Below, piece after piece: positions 1 through 6,446 of a stretch of 7,889 bases of DNA. Below the pieces are notes generated by a model that was given only the letters and a program-made list of their open reading frames with translations, was not told the origin of the DNA and did not search any database. A program made the translations under genes and the position numbers. Origin of the DNA: Opitutaceae bacterium (GTDB taxonomy: Bacteria; Verrucomicrobiota; Verrucomicrobiia; Opitutales; Opitutaceae); the NCBI GenBank assembly GCA_009919985.1, contig RGAX01000127.1, forward strand, positions 1 to 7,889, read 5' to 3'. The stretch's first letter is position 1, and each line of letters opens with the position of its first letter.

Positions 1-261
1 GTCATCGAGGCCCGATTCGAGGGCATCGGCGGCACCATCGTGGCCGCCCTCGCGGGCCTCGCGTGGTCGCTGGTGTCGTTCCTGGCCATCCCCGTCATCG
101 CCTTCGAGGGCGTCGGACCCATCAATGCCCTCAAGCGCTCATCGTCGCTGTTCAAGCAGCGCTGGGGTCAGCAGGTGACCGGCGAGGCCATCACCGGCGG
201 CATCGTGGGGCTGTTCATCATCCTGCCCGGCATCGTTCTCGCCTTCGTCGGCGGGCTTATT
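1..261 (+). other. DUF6159-like N-terminal segment fused or mis-joined to dsbD
   Basis: The first ~87 codons encode a membrane-protein stretch with a hydrophobic segment (SLVSFLAIPVIAFEGVGP), then ALKRSSSLFKQRWGQQVTGE, then a second hydrophobic segment (GGIVGLFIILPGIVLAFVGG). From memory this matches DUF6159 proteins, common in actinobacteria and other high-GC bacteria, and not any DsbD domain. By hand count 74 of the first 80 codons end in G or C, against roughly three quarters in the next 80 codons. The frame passes straight into DsbD at LAFVGG-LILNLMPC, a stretch that would suit both families. A breakpoint inside shared sequence around 241-262 is therefore likely. No stop, start or ribosome-binding site separates the parts. 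Confidence 0.6.
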
Positions 262-1440
262 TTGAACCTCATGCCCTGCGTCTTCCCTGTGCTCGGCATT
301 AAGATCCTCGGCTTCGTCAACCAAGCCGGCCAGGACAAGAAAAAGGTCATTCTCCACGGTCTTGTTTTCGCCCTCGGCGTACTCCTCTCGTTCTGGACCC
401 TCGCCACGGTGCTGGCCGTCCTCCGTGCGGGCGGCGACCAACTCGGTTGGGGTTTCCAACTGCAATCCCCACTCTTCGTTTTCGCCCTCGCGGCCGTGAT
501 GTTGATCTTCGCGATGAATATGAGCGGCGTTTTTGAGTTCGGCCTCAGCGCCACCGGCGTCGGCTCCGATCTCCAGATGAAGTCGGGTTTCGCGGGATCT
601 TTTTTCACGGGCGTGCTCGCGACCGTGGTGGCGACCCCGTGCAGCGCACCGTTTCTCGCGCCCGCCCTCGGCGCCGCGCTGACGTTAAGCACCGTAGAGT
701 CTTTTGCGGTGTTCACCGCCATCGCGATCGGTCTCGCCGGTCCGTATTTGCTACTCTCGATTTTTCCCGCCGCCGTGAAAATCCTGCCTCGCCCCGGCGC
801 GTGGATGGAAACGTTTAAGCAATTCATGGCGTTTCCGCTCTACGCGACGGTCGCTTACCTCACGTGGGTACTCGCCGGCCAGACGACCGAGAATGGTTCC
901 TTGATGGCGCTTTTCGGCCTCGTGCTCATCGCCCTCGGCGTGTGGTTCTACGGTCGCTACAACGCCCCCGGTACCAAGCCCGGCAAAGTCCGCTTCGGCA
1001 CCGTCACCGCCGCGCTCGTGTTTGCCGTCGGCGTGTGGACGGGCTGGCCGGAAGACATGGCTTCGAAAACCGCCGCTGCCCAAGCCGCCGGCGCGCCCGA
1101 AGTCGTCTGGGAAAAATGGAGCCCCGAAACCGTGGCGCAACTCCGCGCCGAAGGCAAAACCATCTACGTCGATTTCACCGCACGTTGGTGCGCCACCTGC
1201 CAGACGAACAAAAAAATCGTCTTCCACTCCGACGCCGTGCTCCGCGCATTTGCCGCGAAAAAAATCGTCACACTGCGCGCCGACTGGACCAACAAAGACC
1301 CGGCCATCACCACCGAGCTCGCAAAATATCAACGTAGCGCCGTCCCGTTTAACGTCATCTGGCAGCCCGGTAAAACCGAGCCGGTGATTTTGCCCGAGCT
1401 GCTCACGCCCTCGATCGTGCTCGACGCGGTCAAAAGCTAA
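1..1440 (+). CDS. dsbD: DsbD-like thiol:disulfide interchange protein with foreign N-terminus (5' partial)
   Basis: The frame is open from base 1, so the true start is outside the window; GTG at 40 is only an internal codon. Numbering from that GTG, residues ~70-340 form the DsbD membrane domain. It carries the two conserved redox cysteines, C80 in NLMPCVFPVLG and C201 in ATPCSAPFLAP, separated by several hydrophobic helices. Residues ~355-466 form a C-terminal thioredoxin-like domain with W383-CATC (C384/C387) and the cis-proline region VPF (P436). In known DsbD proteins the membrane domain passes electrons from cytoplasmic thioredoxin to periplasmic partners for disulfide reduction or cytochrome c maturation. 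The usual periplasmic N-terminal domain is absent. Residues 1 to ~70 instead resemble a DUF6159-type membrane protein. The DsbD identity of the last ~390 residues is firm. Whether this chimeric protein exists in the cell is doubtful. Confidence 0.85.
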   Translation, partial: VIEARFEGIGGTIVAALAGLAWSLVSFLAIPVIAFEGVGPINALKRSSSLFKQRWGQQVTGEAITGGIVGLFIILPGIVLAFVGGLILNLMPCVFPVLGIKILGFVNQAGQDKKKVILHGLVFALGVLLSFWTLATVLAVLRAGGDQLGWGFQLQSPLFVFALAAVMLIFAMNMSGVFEFGLSATGVGSDLQMKSGFAGSFFTGVLATVVATPCSAPFLAPALGAALTLSTVESFAVFTAIAIGLAGPYLLLSIFPAAVKILPRPGAWMETFKQFMAFPLYATVAYLTWVLAGQTTENGSLMALFGLVLIALGVWFYGRYNAPGTKPGKVRFGTVTAALVFAVGVWTGWPEDMASKTAAAQAAGAPEVVWEKWSPETVAQLRAEGKTIYVDFTARWCATCQTNKKIVFHSDAVLRAFAAKKIVTLRADWTNKDPAITTELAKYQRSAVPFNVIWQPGKTEPVILPELLTPSIVLDAVKS

Positions 1441-1562
1441 AGGAGTGCGCACGAGCCAAATACCTCAAGGGCGGCGTTCATCTCCGTCGACTCGTCGTAG
1501 CAGCCAAAGGCTCCAACTAGATTACCTCGGTTAGGCCTTGCGGTAAGCTTCGATGCGCCACC
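1441..1562. other. Intergenic gap between dsbD and vapC stops
   Basis: This is the convergent gap between the dsbD stop and the vapC stop. No strong hairpin with a T-tract is visible. On the minus strand the vapC frame stays open beyond its TGA for 41 codons, ending in a TAG that overlaps the dsbD stop. The readable peptide includes GAFGCYDESTEMNAALEVFG. It has no start codon and I do not recognise it, so it may be a remnant of an older gene or chance. Confidence 0.3.
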
Positions 1563-1997
1563 TCAACGAGCAGACAGTGGGTTACTCCAAGAGATTCCTT
1601 TGAATCGATTAAAATCCATATCGGCAGTGTGAATTTCAGCGCCATATTCCAGCGCCAGAGCTGCGATTTGGGCATCACTAACAAGATTACCACCAGTGCC
1701 AGCAGCCTCCAACAAGGAGCATACTGAAGCAAAATGAGCAGGACTTGGATGCAGCATTCTTACATTAGGTCGATCCATCCAAGCCCGCACCCGCTCCGTG
1801 GCTTCTTGCACGGTCATAGGATGAATAAAAACCTTCGGGTGAGTCGCTAACCTGAGGAAACTGAAAATCACCACCGAACAAAGTCCTACGGGTTCGTGGC
1901 CGGAAAGTAATTTTGACCACCAACGAGCTGATTCCTTATGAAAAGGACTCTCATTATCATAGGCGTAAATCAGTAAATTTGCGTCGGGTATAATCAT
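1563..1997 (-). CDS. vapC: VapC-family PIN-domain toxin ribonuclease
   Basis: This is a 144-residue PIN-domain protein, the normal size for VapC. Acidic active-site positions are visible: D5 in IIPDANLLIYAYD, D108 in NLVSDAQIAALALE, and D126/D128 in HTADMDFNRF. The FSFLRLATHPKVF stretch and the ending FKGISWSNPL fit the VapC subfamily I know as TIGR00028, where the second acidic residue is often not in the usual place. VapC toxins are Mg-dependent RNases that cut tRNA or rRNA and are held inactive by VapB. The ATG overlaps the vapB stop as ATGA, so translation is probably coupled. GC3 is about 35% over the first 40 codons by hand count, against about 70% for the P450 start, which suggests acquisition by transfer. 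The RNA target cannot be inferred. Confidence 0.92.
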   Translation of the reverse strand: MIIPDANLLIYAYDNESPFHKESARWWSKLLSGHEPVGLCSVVIFSFLRLATHPKVFIHPMTVQEATERVRAWMDRPNVRMLHPSPAHFASVCSLLEAAGTGGNLVSDAQIAALALEYGAEIHTADMDFNRFKGISWSNPLSAR

Positions 1998-2272
1998 AAT
2001 GCGCTCTTACGCAGACGACTCGCGGTGCTGGCAAATGCCTCCAACTCGATTTCATCCGCGAGATCTTGCAAGCGGGCAGGATCAAAGCCTGGCCGGAGAC
2101 CCATGGCCTTGGCCTCAACGCGGAAAGGCTTAAGCGGAAGGGCCGGTTTCTGATGGACCAAACCGCGGCGTAAAGCCGAGTTCAGGGCCGCTTTTAAACC
2201 CAGCTTCTCCTCGTGCATCGACTGCTTGAGCAACTGCTCCACATCAGGATCAATTGTTAAGGTCGTTCTCAT
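1994..2272 (-). CDS. vapB: VapB-family ribbon-helix-helix antitoxin
   Basis: This is a 92-residue protein beginning MRTTLTIDPDVEQLLKQSM, a classic ribbon-helix-helix DNA-binding N-terminus, followed by GLKAALNSALRRGL. The remaining ~50 residues, including a FDPARLQDLADEIE stretch, would be the flexible part that wraps the toxin. In this family the antitoxin blocks the VapC active site, and the complex represses its own promoter through the N-terminal domain. It is the first gene of the pair and overlaps vapC by four bases. No Shine-Dalgarno sequence precedes the ATG. A promoter candidate upstream would place the transcript start almost at the start codon. The gene lies 82 bases downstream of the dioxygenase gene on the same strand, so some read-through is possible. 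Confidence 0.9.
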   Translation of the reverse strand: MRTTLTIDPDVEQLLKQSMHEEKLGLKAALNSALRRGLVHQKPALPLKPFRVEAKAMGLRPGFDPARLQDLADEIELEAFASTASRLRKSAL

Positions 2273-2276
2273 TAAA

Positions 2277-2314
2277 GCATCAAGATGCGTGTGTAAAAAG
2301 ATGTCAAGATGCGT
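2277..2314 (-). promoter_or_regulatory. Candidate vapBC promoter/operator
   Basis: On the minus strand a perfect TTGACA (2302-2307) is followed after 17 bases by a weak -10, CTTGAT (2279-2284). Overlapping this are an imperfect palindrome, GCATC-AA-GATGC (2277-2288 on the plus strand), and a direct repeat, TCAAGATGCGT, at 2280-2290 and 2304-2314 with a 24-base period. Repeats over the promoter are what an autorepressing VapBC complex would bind. If the -10 is right, transcription would begin within a base or two of the vapB ATG, giving a leaderless message, which fits the missing ribosome-binding site. Confidence 0.45.
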
Positions 2315-2354
2315 AAATTAGGGTTGAGCCTGACACACGGCTGTCCGGTTAGTA

Positions 2355-3230
2355 TCAGCAGGTGACGTTTTTGCCTTCGCTGCCGAAGTGCTTCATGCGC
2401 TCTTCGGCCGTGGTCTTGGTGATACCCGCGGGCGCGTAGTGAAATTGCAGCGCGCGCCGCCGATTGGCCGAAGAATTATGCGGTGTGCCGTGCGGCAATA
2501 AGCCGTCAAACAACAGCAAACCACCGGGCGGCAACGGAGCTGCGACGGACTTTGTGCCCATGATGACGTTGTCGCAGATCTGCCAATCGCGCCGCTGAAA
2601 ATGCGTAATCGGGCCTTCGCGGTGGCGACCGGGCAAGAGCTGCATGCAGCCGTTCTCGATCGTCGCCGCATCAAGTGCGATCCACACGCCCAGCACCGGC
2701 ATACCGAGCGGATAATCAAAATACGCGTGATCTTGGTGCCACGGTTTTTCGCGACCGAGACGGGGCGGCTTTACGAGCGCCATGTCTTGAAACATCTCCG
2801 GCTCCTTGTCGCCGATCAGTTTTTTAGCGACGGCCCACAATTTAGCGTGATGTGAAATCGCCTTCAGACGCGGTTCGAAATTCACAAAGTGCCAAGCCTT
2901 GCGCACCGCGTCCTGCCGCTGCTCGGCACTCAACGTCGGCAAAATCGTCTTCGCCGCCGCTTCAAACGTGATGCCGTTAAACGCCGGATTTTTACCCATG
3001 ATCAAATCCACTAGCCCGGAAAGCGCAGCAGAGACTTCTGCCGGCGTGAACGCCTCACGCACGGCAAGATAGCCGTGTTCGCGGTAAAACGCGATTTCAC
3101 GCGGACCAATGTCGTCTAGGGTCGCGACCGAATGCGCCGTGTCCGGCACCGGTTGATAAAGCTCGGGCGCATGCAGTTCGGCGCCGAGATCAAATTCAGG
3201 AGCGGGCGTGGCGGGAGTCGCGGTAGACAT
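2355..3230 (-). CDS. Phytanoyl-CoA dioxygenase (PhyH) family Fe(II)/2-oxoglutarate oxygenase
   Basis: This 291-residue protein is of typical length for bacterial PhyH-family oxygenases. The iron-binding triad is visible as H165 and D167 in KPWHQDHAYFDYPLG and a distal histidine, H247, in GLLPHGTPHNSS. Arginines 257-259 in NRRRALQFHYAP include the likely 2-oxoglutarate-binding residue. The family couples 2-oxoglutarate decarboxylation to hydroxylation of lipids, amino-acid derivatives or natural products, and the substrate is not predictable here. No signal peptide is seen, so it should be cytoplasmic. The start ATG follows GTCATC without a ribosome-binding site, and the protein begins with a low-complexity STATPATPAPE leader. 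It is divergent from an AraC-type regulator, its probable controller. Confidence 0.88.
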   Translation of the reverse strand: MSTATPATPAPEFDLGAELHAPELYQPVPDTAHSVATLDDIGPREIAFYREHGYLAVREAFTPAEVSAALSGLVDLIMGKNPAFNGITFEAAAKTILPTLSAEQRQDAVRKAWHFVNFEPRLKAISHHAKLWAVAKKLIGDKEPEMFQDMALVKPPRLGREKPWHQDHAYFDYPLGMPVLGVWIALDAATIENGCMQLLPGRHREGPITHFQRRDWQICDNVIMGTKSVAAPLPPGGLLLFDGLLPHGTPHNSSANRRRALQFHYAPAGITKTTAEERMKHFGSEGKNVTC

Positions 3231-3354
3231 GATGACGAAAAAAGCGGGTTGAGCGAAACAGGTATTGGGTAAACTTATCCGCTCTTACTTTAATGTACTC
3301 ACGCCTGTCTTGCCATGAAGGCGTCCGGCATCTTTTTGTAGTTATCCGCTTTAT
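3231..3354. promoter_or_regulatory. Divergent control region of dioxygenase and AraC genes, with direct repeat
   Basis: This 124-base region must hold the promoters of both divergent genes. The 9-mer TTATCCGCT occurs twice in the same orientation, at 3275-3283 and 3342-3350, 67 bases apart. The second copy sits just before the AraC start codon. AraC-family proteins commonly bind directly repeated half-sites, so these are candidate operator elements for self-control and for dioxygenase control. A weak promoter for the dioxygenase, TTCATG-16-TACATT, can be read on the minus strand but is not convincing. Confidence 0.4.
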
Positions 3355-4185
3355 ATGGCCGTCGCTGCATTCCACCATCCCGTGATTCTATCCGCGCATT
3401 GCAACCGGGTGCGCTGCGAACCGGGCTGGCATCTAGGACCGGAATGGGCGCCACGCCTACGCGATTACGATCTGTGGTTTGTGAGCGCCGGCCGCGGAAG
3501 CATGATCACCCACCGCGGCGAAATCGCACTCACTCCAGGCACGGGCGTATGGATGAGCCCCGGCCGGCGCTACGAGGCCACCCACGATTCCAAACGTCCT
3601 CTGGTGGTAAATTTTTTCCACTTCACGCTGCGCGCGCCGCCCCTGCGTTTCACACCACCTGTGGAGGTGTTGCGCACGGCGCATCCGGATTTCGTCGAGG
3701 CGACGATGCGGCGGATTCTGACGCTGCGCGCAAAATCCGATCCCGCTGCGCACGCTTCGGCCGAGGCGTTGTTCACGGCGCTGTTAGGCGAACTTGTCCG
3801 CGAAACCTCGGTTCAAGCGTTGGCACCCGCTGGGCCCGCGCTGGACCAACATCACCGCGAAATCATGCAACGCATCGCCGCTGAAATCCGAGAAAACCCC
3901 GGCGGGGCGCGTCCGATCGCCGAACTCGCCAAAACCGCCGGCTACAGTGTGGATCATTTCTCTCGCGTGTTTGAAAAAATCACCGGTCAACGCCCGCAAG
4001 CCTGCGTGATCGAAGCGCGCCTCACGCGCGCACGCCAACTCCTCGCCGAGACCGGCCTCACGATCAGCCAAATCGCAGAGGCGTTGGGGTTTCGCGATGT
4101 ATTTTTCTTTTCGCGGCAATTTACCCAACGCACCGGTCAGACCCCGTCCGGGTACCGCGCGACCTTGAGCCGCACCCAAACTTAA
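3355..4185 (+). CDS. AraC-family transcriptional regulator
   Basis: This is a 276-residue regulator. Residues ~15-95 form the N-terminal sensing domain, a cupin-like fold suggested by YDLWFVSAGRGSM, the IALTPGTGVWMSPG turn and the following FFHFTLR strand. The C-terminal ~100 residues carry two helix-turn-helix units. The first is IAELAKTAGYSVDHFSRVF (188-206) and the second is ISQIAEALGFRDVFFFSRQF (237-256), followed by the family signature TGQTPSGYR. Regulators of this kind respond to a small ligand and usually activate a neighbouring operon. Here the most likely target is the divergent dioxygenase. The ATG at 3355 lacks a visible ribosome-binding site but matches the expected domain start. 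The ligand is unknown. Confidence 0.93.
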   Translation: MAVAAFHHPVILSAHCNRVRCEPGWHLGPEWAPRLRDYDLWFVSAGRGSMITHRGEIALTPGTGVWMSPGRRYEATHDSKRPLVVNFFHFTLRAPPLRFTPPVEVLRTAHPDFVEATMRRILTLRAKSDPAAHASAEALFTALLGELVRETSVQALAPAGPALDQHHREIMQRIAAEIRENPGGARPIAELAKTAGYSVDHFSRVFEKITGQRPQACVIEARLTRARQLLAETGLTISQIAEALGFRDVFFFSRQFTQRTGQTPSGYRATLSRTQT

Positions 4186-4196
4186 CAAAGCGCGCA

Positions 4197-4211
4197 GGGA
4201 AATTATTTCCC
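4197..4211. terminator. Small hairpin between convergent genes
   Basis: GGGAAA-TTA-TTTCCC is a perfect 6-bp inverted repeat with a 3-base loop. It sits at the meeting point of the AraC gene and the SDR gene, and its loop is the SDR stop codon. The position suits a two-way terminator, but there is no T-tract and the stem is short, so the function is tentative. Confidence 0.3.
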
Positions 4212-4961
4212 CGCCGTCCAACCGCCATCGATCATGAACGCACTACCCGTGACCATCGCGCTAACATCGGCCGCCAGATAAAGCGCGGCGGCCGCGACTT
4301 CCTCTGGTTGCACCATGCGGCCGTTAAGCTGAGTGGAAGCCATTTCACGATAAGCGGCGGCGGGATCAGGGTATTCTTGGATGCGCGCGGTGACAAACGG
4401 CGTCTCCACGCGGCCGGGACAAATGCAGTTGAAGCGCACGCCCGTGTGCGAGTGATCGAGCGCGAGCGCCTTGGTGAGACCGACCACGGCAAACTTCGTC
4501 GTCGTATACGCGAGCCGGTCCCGCACGGCGACGATGCCAGCCACCGAAGCCAAGTTGATCACGCTGCCCGAGCCACGCGCGAGCATCGCAGGGACGAAAG
4601 CTTTGCAGCCGTTGAATACGCCGCGAACGTTCACCGCGTAAAGCCGATCGAAGTCTTCCGCCGTCGTTGCCGGCAATGCCCCGACGTGGCCGATGCCGGC
4701 GACGTTAACGAGCACATCAACCGCGCCGACCTCAGCGGCAACGCGGGTAAATTCTGTTTCGCTGGCGACATCAAGGAGCACAAACTGCGCGCCGATGTTT
4801 GCCGCCAGGGCGGGGCCTTGCCCCGCATCGCGGTCGGCGATGATCACGCGCGCGCCGGCGCGAACAAATTCGCGGGCGATCGCGGCTCCGATGCCCGAGG
4901 CGCCTCCGGTTACAAACGCGGTTTTTTGGGCAAGGGTAAACACGCCGACAGCGCGCCTCAT
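4203..4961 (-). CDS. Short-chain dehydrogenase/reductase (SDR)
   Basis: This is a 252-residue classical SDR. The cofactor glycine motif TGGASGIG is at 18-25. An acidic D43 in IIADRD at the end of the second strand favours NAD over NADP. The catalytic set is N111 (NVRG), S139 (NLASVAG), Y152 and K156 (YTTTK). The usual NNAG is NVAG here, a common variant. CPGRVETPFV and the DGGWT ending are also typical. Such enzymes interconvert alcohols and ketones in the cytoplasm. The gene lies 44 bases downstream of the P450 gene on the same strand, so it probably oxidises an alcohol on the same pathway. The ATG at 4961 is used here, but GTG at 4943, six codons in, would give a more standard N-terminus (VFTLAQKTAFVTGG). 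Confidence 0.92.
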   Translation of the reverse strand: MRRAVGVFTLAQKTAFVTGGASGIGAAIAREFVRAGARVIIADRDAGQGPALAANIGAQFVLLDVASETEFTRVAAEVGAVDVLVNVAGIGHVGALPATTAEDFDRLYAVNVRGVFNGCKAFVPAMLARGSGSVINLASVAGIVAVRDRLAYTTTKFAVVGLTKALALDHSHTGVRFNCICPGRVETPFVTARIQEYPDPAAAYREMASTQLNGRMVQPEEVAAAALYLAADVSAMVTGSAFMIDGGWTAGK

Positions 4962-4985
4962 TTACTCGCCCAAGTCCAGCCCACA

Positions 4986-5019
4986 AGCACGCCCCACGCT
5001 CTCGCTTAACGGGCGTGCT
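4986..5019 (-). other. Inverted repeat in the P450-SDR gap
   Basis: AGCACGCCC (4986-4994) and GGGCGTGCT (5011-5019) are perfect 9-bp complements around a 16-base loop. The upstream arm falls within the last P450 codons on the minus strand, and the stop codon is in the loop. In RNA this would form a GC-rich stem between the two genes. It could protect or process the message or set the P450:SDR ratio. No T-tract follows, so full termination is unlikely. Confidence 0.4.
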
Positions 5020-6262
5020 CGAGCAAGAGACGACCGGGGCCGCGGAACTGCACGCGCTCCTGCCAGGCCATGCTACCGGGCACAAGACGCGCATCAGGGA
5101 GGTGCTTGATCAAGGTCTCCAACACCACGCGCGCTTCCATGCGCGCAAGTGGCGCACCCACACAGAAGTGCATACCGTAGCCGAAGGAAAGATGGTCGAT
5201 CTTGGTGCGACGGATTTCAAAGGATTCCGGATTTTCGACATTCGCGGGGTCGCGGTTGGCGGCGCCGATGACCTGGAAGACCATCTCGTTTTCGGCGAAT
5301 TCTACGCCGTTAAATGTGTGGGTCTTTTTCACGCGGCGAAAATTGCGTTGCTTGGGCGCCTCGTAGCGCAGGGCCTCCTCGATCGCGGGGTGGATCAGCG
5401 CGGGATTGGCTTTGAGCGCGGCCCATTGCTCGGGGTGCGCGAGCAGCAAATGCACGAGGCTACCCATGAGGTTGGTCGTGGTCTCGTGGCCGGCTGTAAG
5501 GATGGTGTTGCACGTGGCCAGCAACTCGTCGCGGGAAAACCCTTTGCCTTCTTCCTCGGCGAGCGCGAGTGCGGTGATAAGATCATCCTGCGGCTGCGCG
5601 CGGCGGGCGTCGATCAACGCATTCATGTAAGTGAACATAGCCACGAGACTCGTCTGCGAAATCATCGCTGGGCCAAAACTCGTGCGGCCCGTGCCTTGGA
5701 AACCGAGAATATCGGATGACCATTTTTTGAAAAGATGTCGGTCGGCGGCGGGCGCGCCCAGCATTTCGGCAATGAGTACGACCGGTAACGGATGCGCGAC
5801 CTCATGGATAAAATCAAACCGGCCGCTGGCGACGGCAGGGGCGATCATGGACTCAGCGAGTTCGCGGATGCGCGGCTCAAGGGCGTTGATCGTTTTCGGC
5901 GTGAAGGCCTTTTGCACAAGCGCTCGCATGCGCGTGTGATCAGGGGGATCGGAGCCGATTACGTCTTTTTGAGCGAAATAGTGGCGGAGCGGACAGAGTT
6001 GTTGGCGTTCGTCATCAGTGAGTCCGGCAAAGAGCAGGCCCTGACGGTTTTCGTTGGAGAGGTTTTCTTTGTCTTTAAGCGAAATGGCGACGTCGTCGAA
6101 GCGGCTCACGACCCAAGCCTTCCATTGATCGCTCCAAAACACCGGCGCCTCCTCACGCAACTGGCGATAAATCGGATAAGGATCGATCATCATCGCCGGA
6201 GAAACGAGCAACTGATCGAGCGCAGGGTGGGAGCAGACGCGGCGGGGTTTAAAGGAGAACAT
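5006..6262 (-). CDS. Cytochrome P450 (soluble bacterial type)
   Basis: This is a 418-residue P450 of normal bacterial length with no membrane anchor. Landmarks in order are DPYPIYRQLREEAPV (27-41) near the N-terminus, the helix C region DPPDHTRMRALVQKAF (105-120), the I-helix oxygen-activation motif AGHETTT (257-263), the ExxR pair E296/R299 in EEALRY, GAANRDP (333-339), and the heme loop FGYGMHFCVGAP with thiolate ligand C367. Soluble P450s insert one oxygen atom from O2 into a substrate C-H bond using electrons from a ferredoxin and reductase. No ferredoxin or reductase gene lies in the window, so partners must come from elsewhere. It is the first gene of a likely two-gene unit with the SDR. 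No clear ribosome-binding site precedes the ATG. The substrate is unknown; hydrophobic compounds such as terpenoids or fatty acids are usual for relatives. Confidence 0.95.
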   Translation of the reverse strand: MFSFKPRRVCSHPALDQLLVSPAMMIDPYPIYRQLREEAPVFWSDQWKAWVVSRFDDVAISLKDKENLSNENRQGLLFAGLTDDERQQLCPLRHYFAQKDVIGSDPPDHTRMRALVQKAFTPKTINALEPRIRELAESMIAPAVASGRFDFIHEVAHPLPVVLIAEMLGAPAADRHLFKKWSSDILGFQGTGRTSFGPAMISQTSLVAMFTYMNALIDARRAQPQDDLITALALAEEEGKGFSRDELLATCNTILTAGHETTTNLMGSLVHLLLAHPEQWAALKANPALIHPAIEEALRYEAPKQRNFRRVKKTHTFNGVEFAENEMVFQVIGAANRDPANVENPESFEIRRTKIDHLSFGYGMHFCVGAPLARMEARVVLETLIKHLPDARLVPGSMAWQERVQFRGPGRLLLEHAR

Positions 6263-6446
6263 TTAAATGAATGTAACCGTGATGTGACTAAAGACGTCGA
6301 ATCATAAGCGGTGCAAAAAATTCACATTTATTAAAAAAGAAAAGGTTGCGTATGAAATTCACGATTTTTATAGGCATGCTGCGATAAGTACTTTATGAAT
6401 TTTTTTTAATCGTAAATTAACAACTTTCTTGCTCAAAATCTTCACG
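6263..6446. promoter_or_regulatory. AT-rich divergent intergenic region with candidate sulfotransferase promoter
   Basis: These 184 bases separate the divergent P450 and sulfotransferase genes and are clearly more AT-rich than either side, with several A and T runs. A plausible plus-strand promoter is TTGCGT (6346-6351), a 17-base spacer, then TATAGG (6369-6374), ahead of the sulfotransferase. No convincing promoter for the P450 was identified. No ribosome-binding site precedes the TTG at 6447. Confidence 0.3.

Noticed and set aside
40..42. GTG as the start codon of the dsbD frame
   Set aside because: The frame stays open and coding-like back to base 1, no ribosome-binding site precedes it, and it falls inside the DUF6159-like segment.
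168..827. Long minus-strand open frame opposite dsbD
   Set aside because: It is an antisense shadow of a GC-rich gene, with no domain sense, while the plus-strand frame has clear DsbD motifs.
751..1452. Minus-strand 233-codon frame opposite the thioredoxin part of dsbD
   Set aside because: Composition is typical of antisense shadow (rich in G, H, R, D), with no recognisable motif.
1528..1540. GTTAGGC resembling an integron attC core next to vapC
   Set aside because: No matching RYYYAAC partner at attC spacing and no large imperfect palindrome were found, so a cassette site is not supported.
2318..2350. Possible terminator after the dioxygenase gene
   Set aside because: Only 4-bp stems can be drawn and no T-tract follows on the minus strand.
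3196..3378. 60-codon minus-strand frame through the divergent control region
   Set aside because: It overlaps both true gene starts, has no recognisable features, and would read through the likely promoters.
4308..5009. Plus-strand 233-codon frame opposite the SDR gene
   Set aside because: It is antisense to a complete SDR with all catalytic residues, and the product is low in sense and rich in R/H/A.
5015..6307. Two long plus-strand frames opposite the P450 gene
   Set aside because: Both mirror a complete P450 with heme, ExxR and I-helix motifs, and neither shows a family signature.
6365..6400. Partial palindrome around GCATGC with TTAT/ATAA flanks upstream of the sulfotransferase
   Set aside because: The arms are short and interrupted, as expected by chance in AT-rich DNA.
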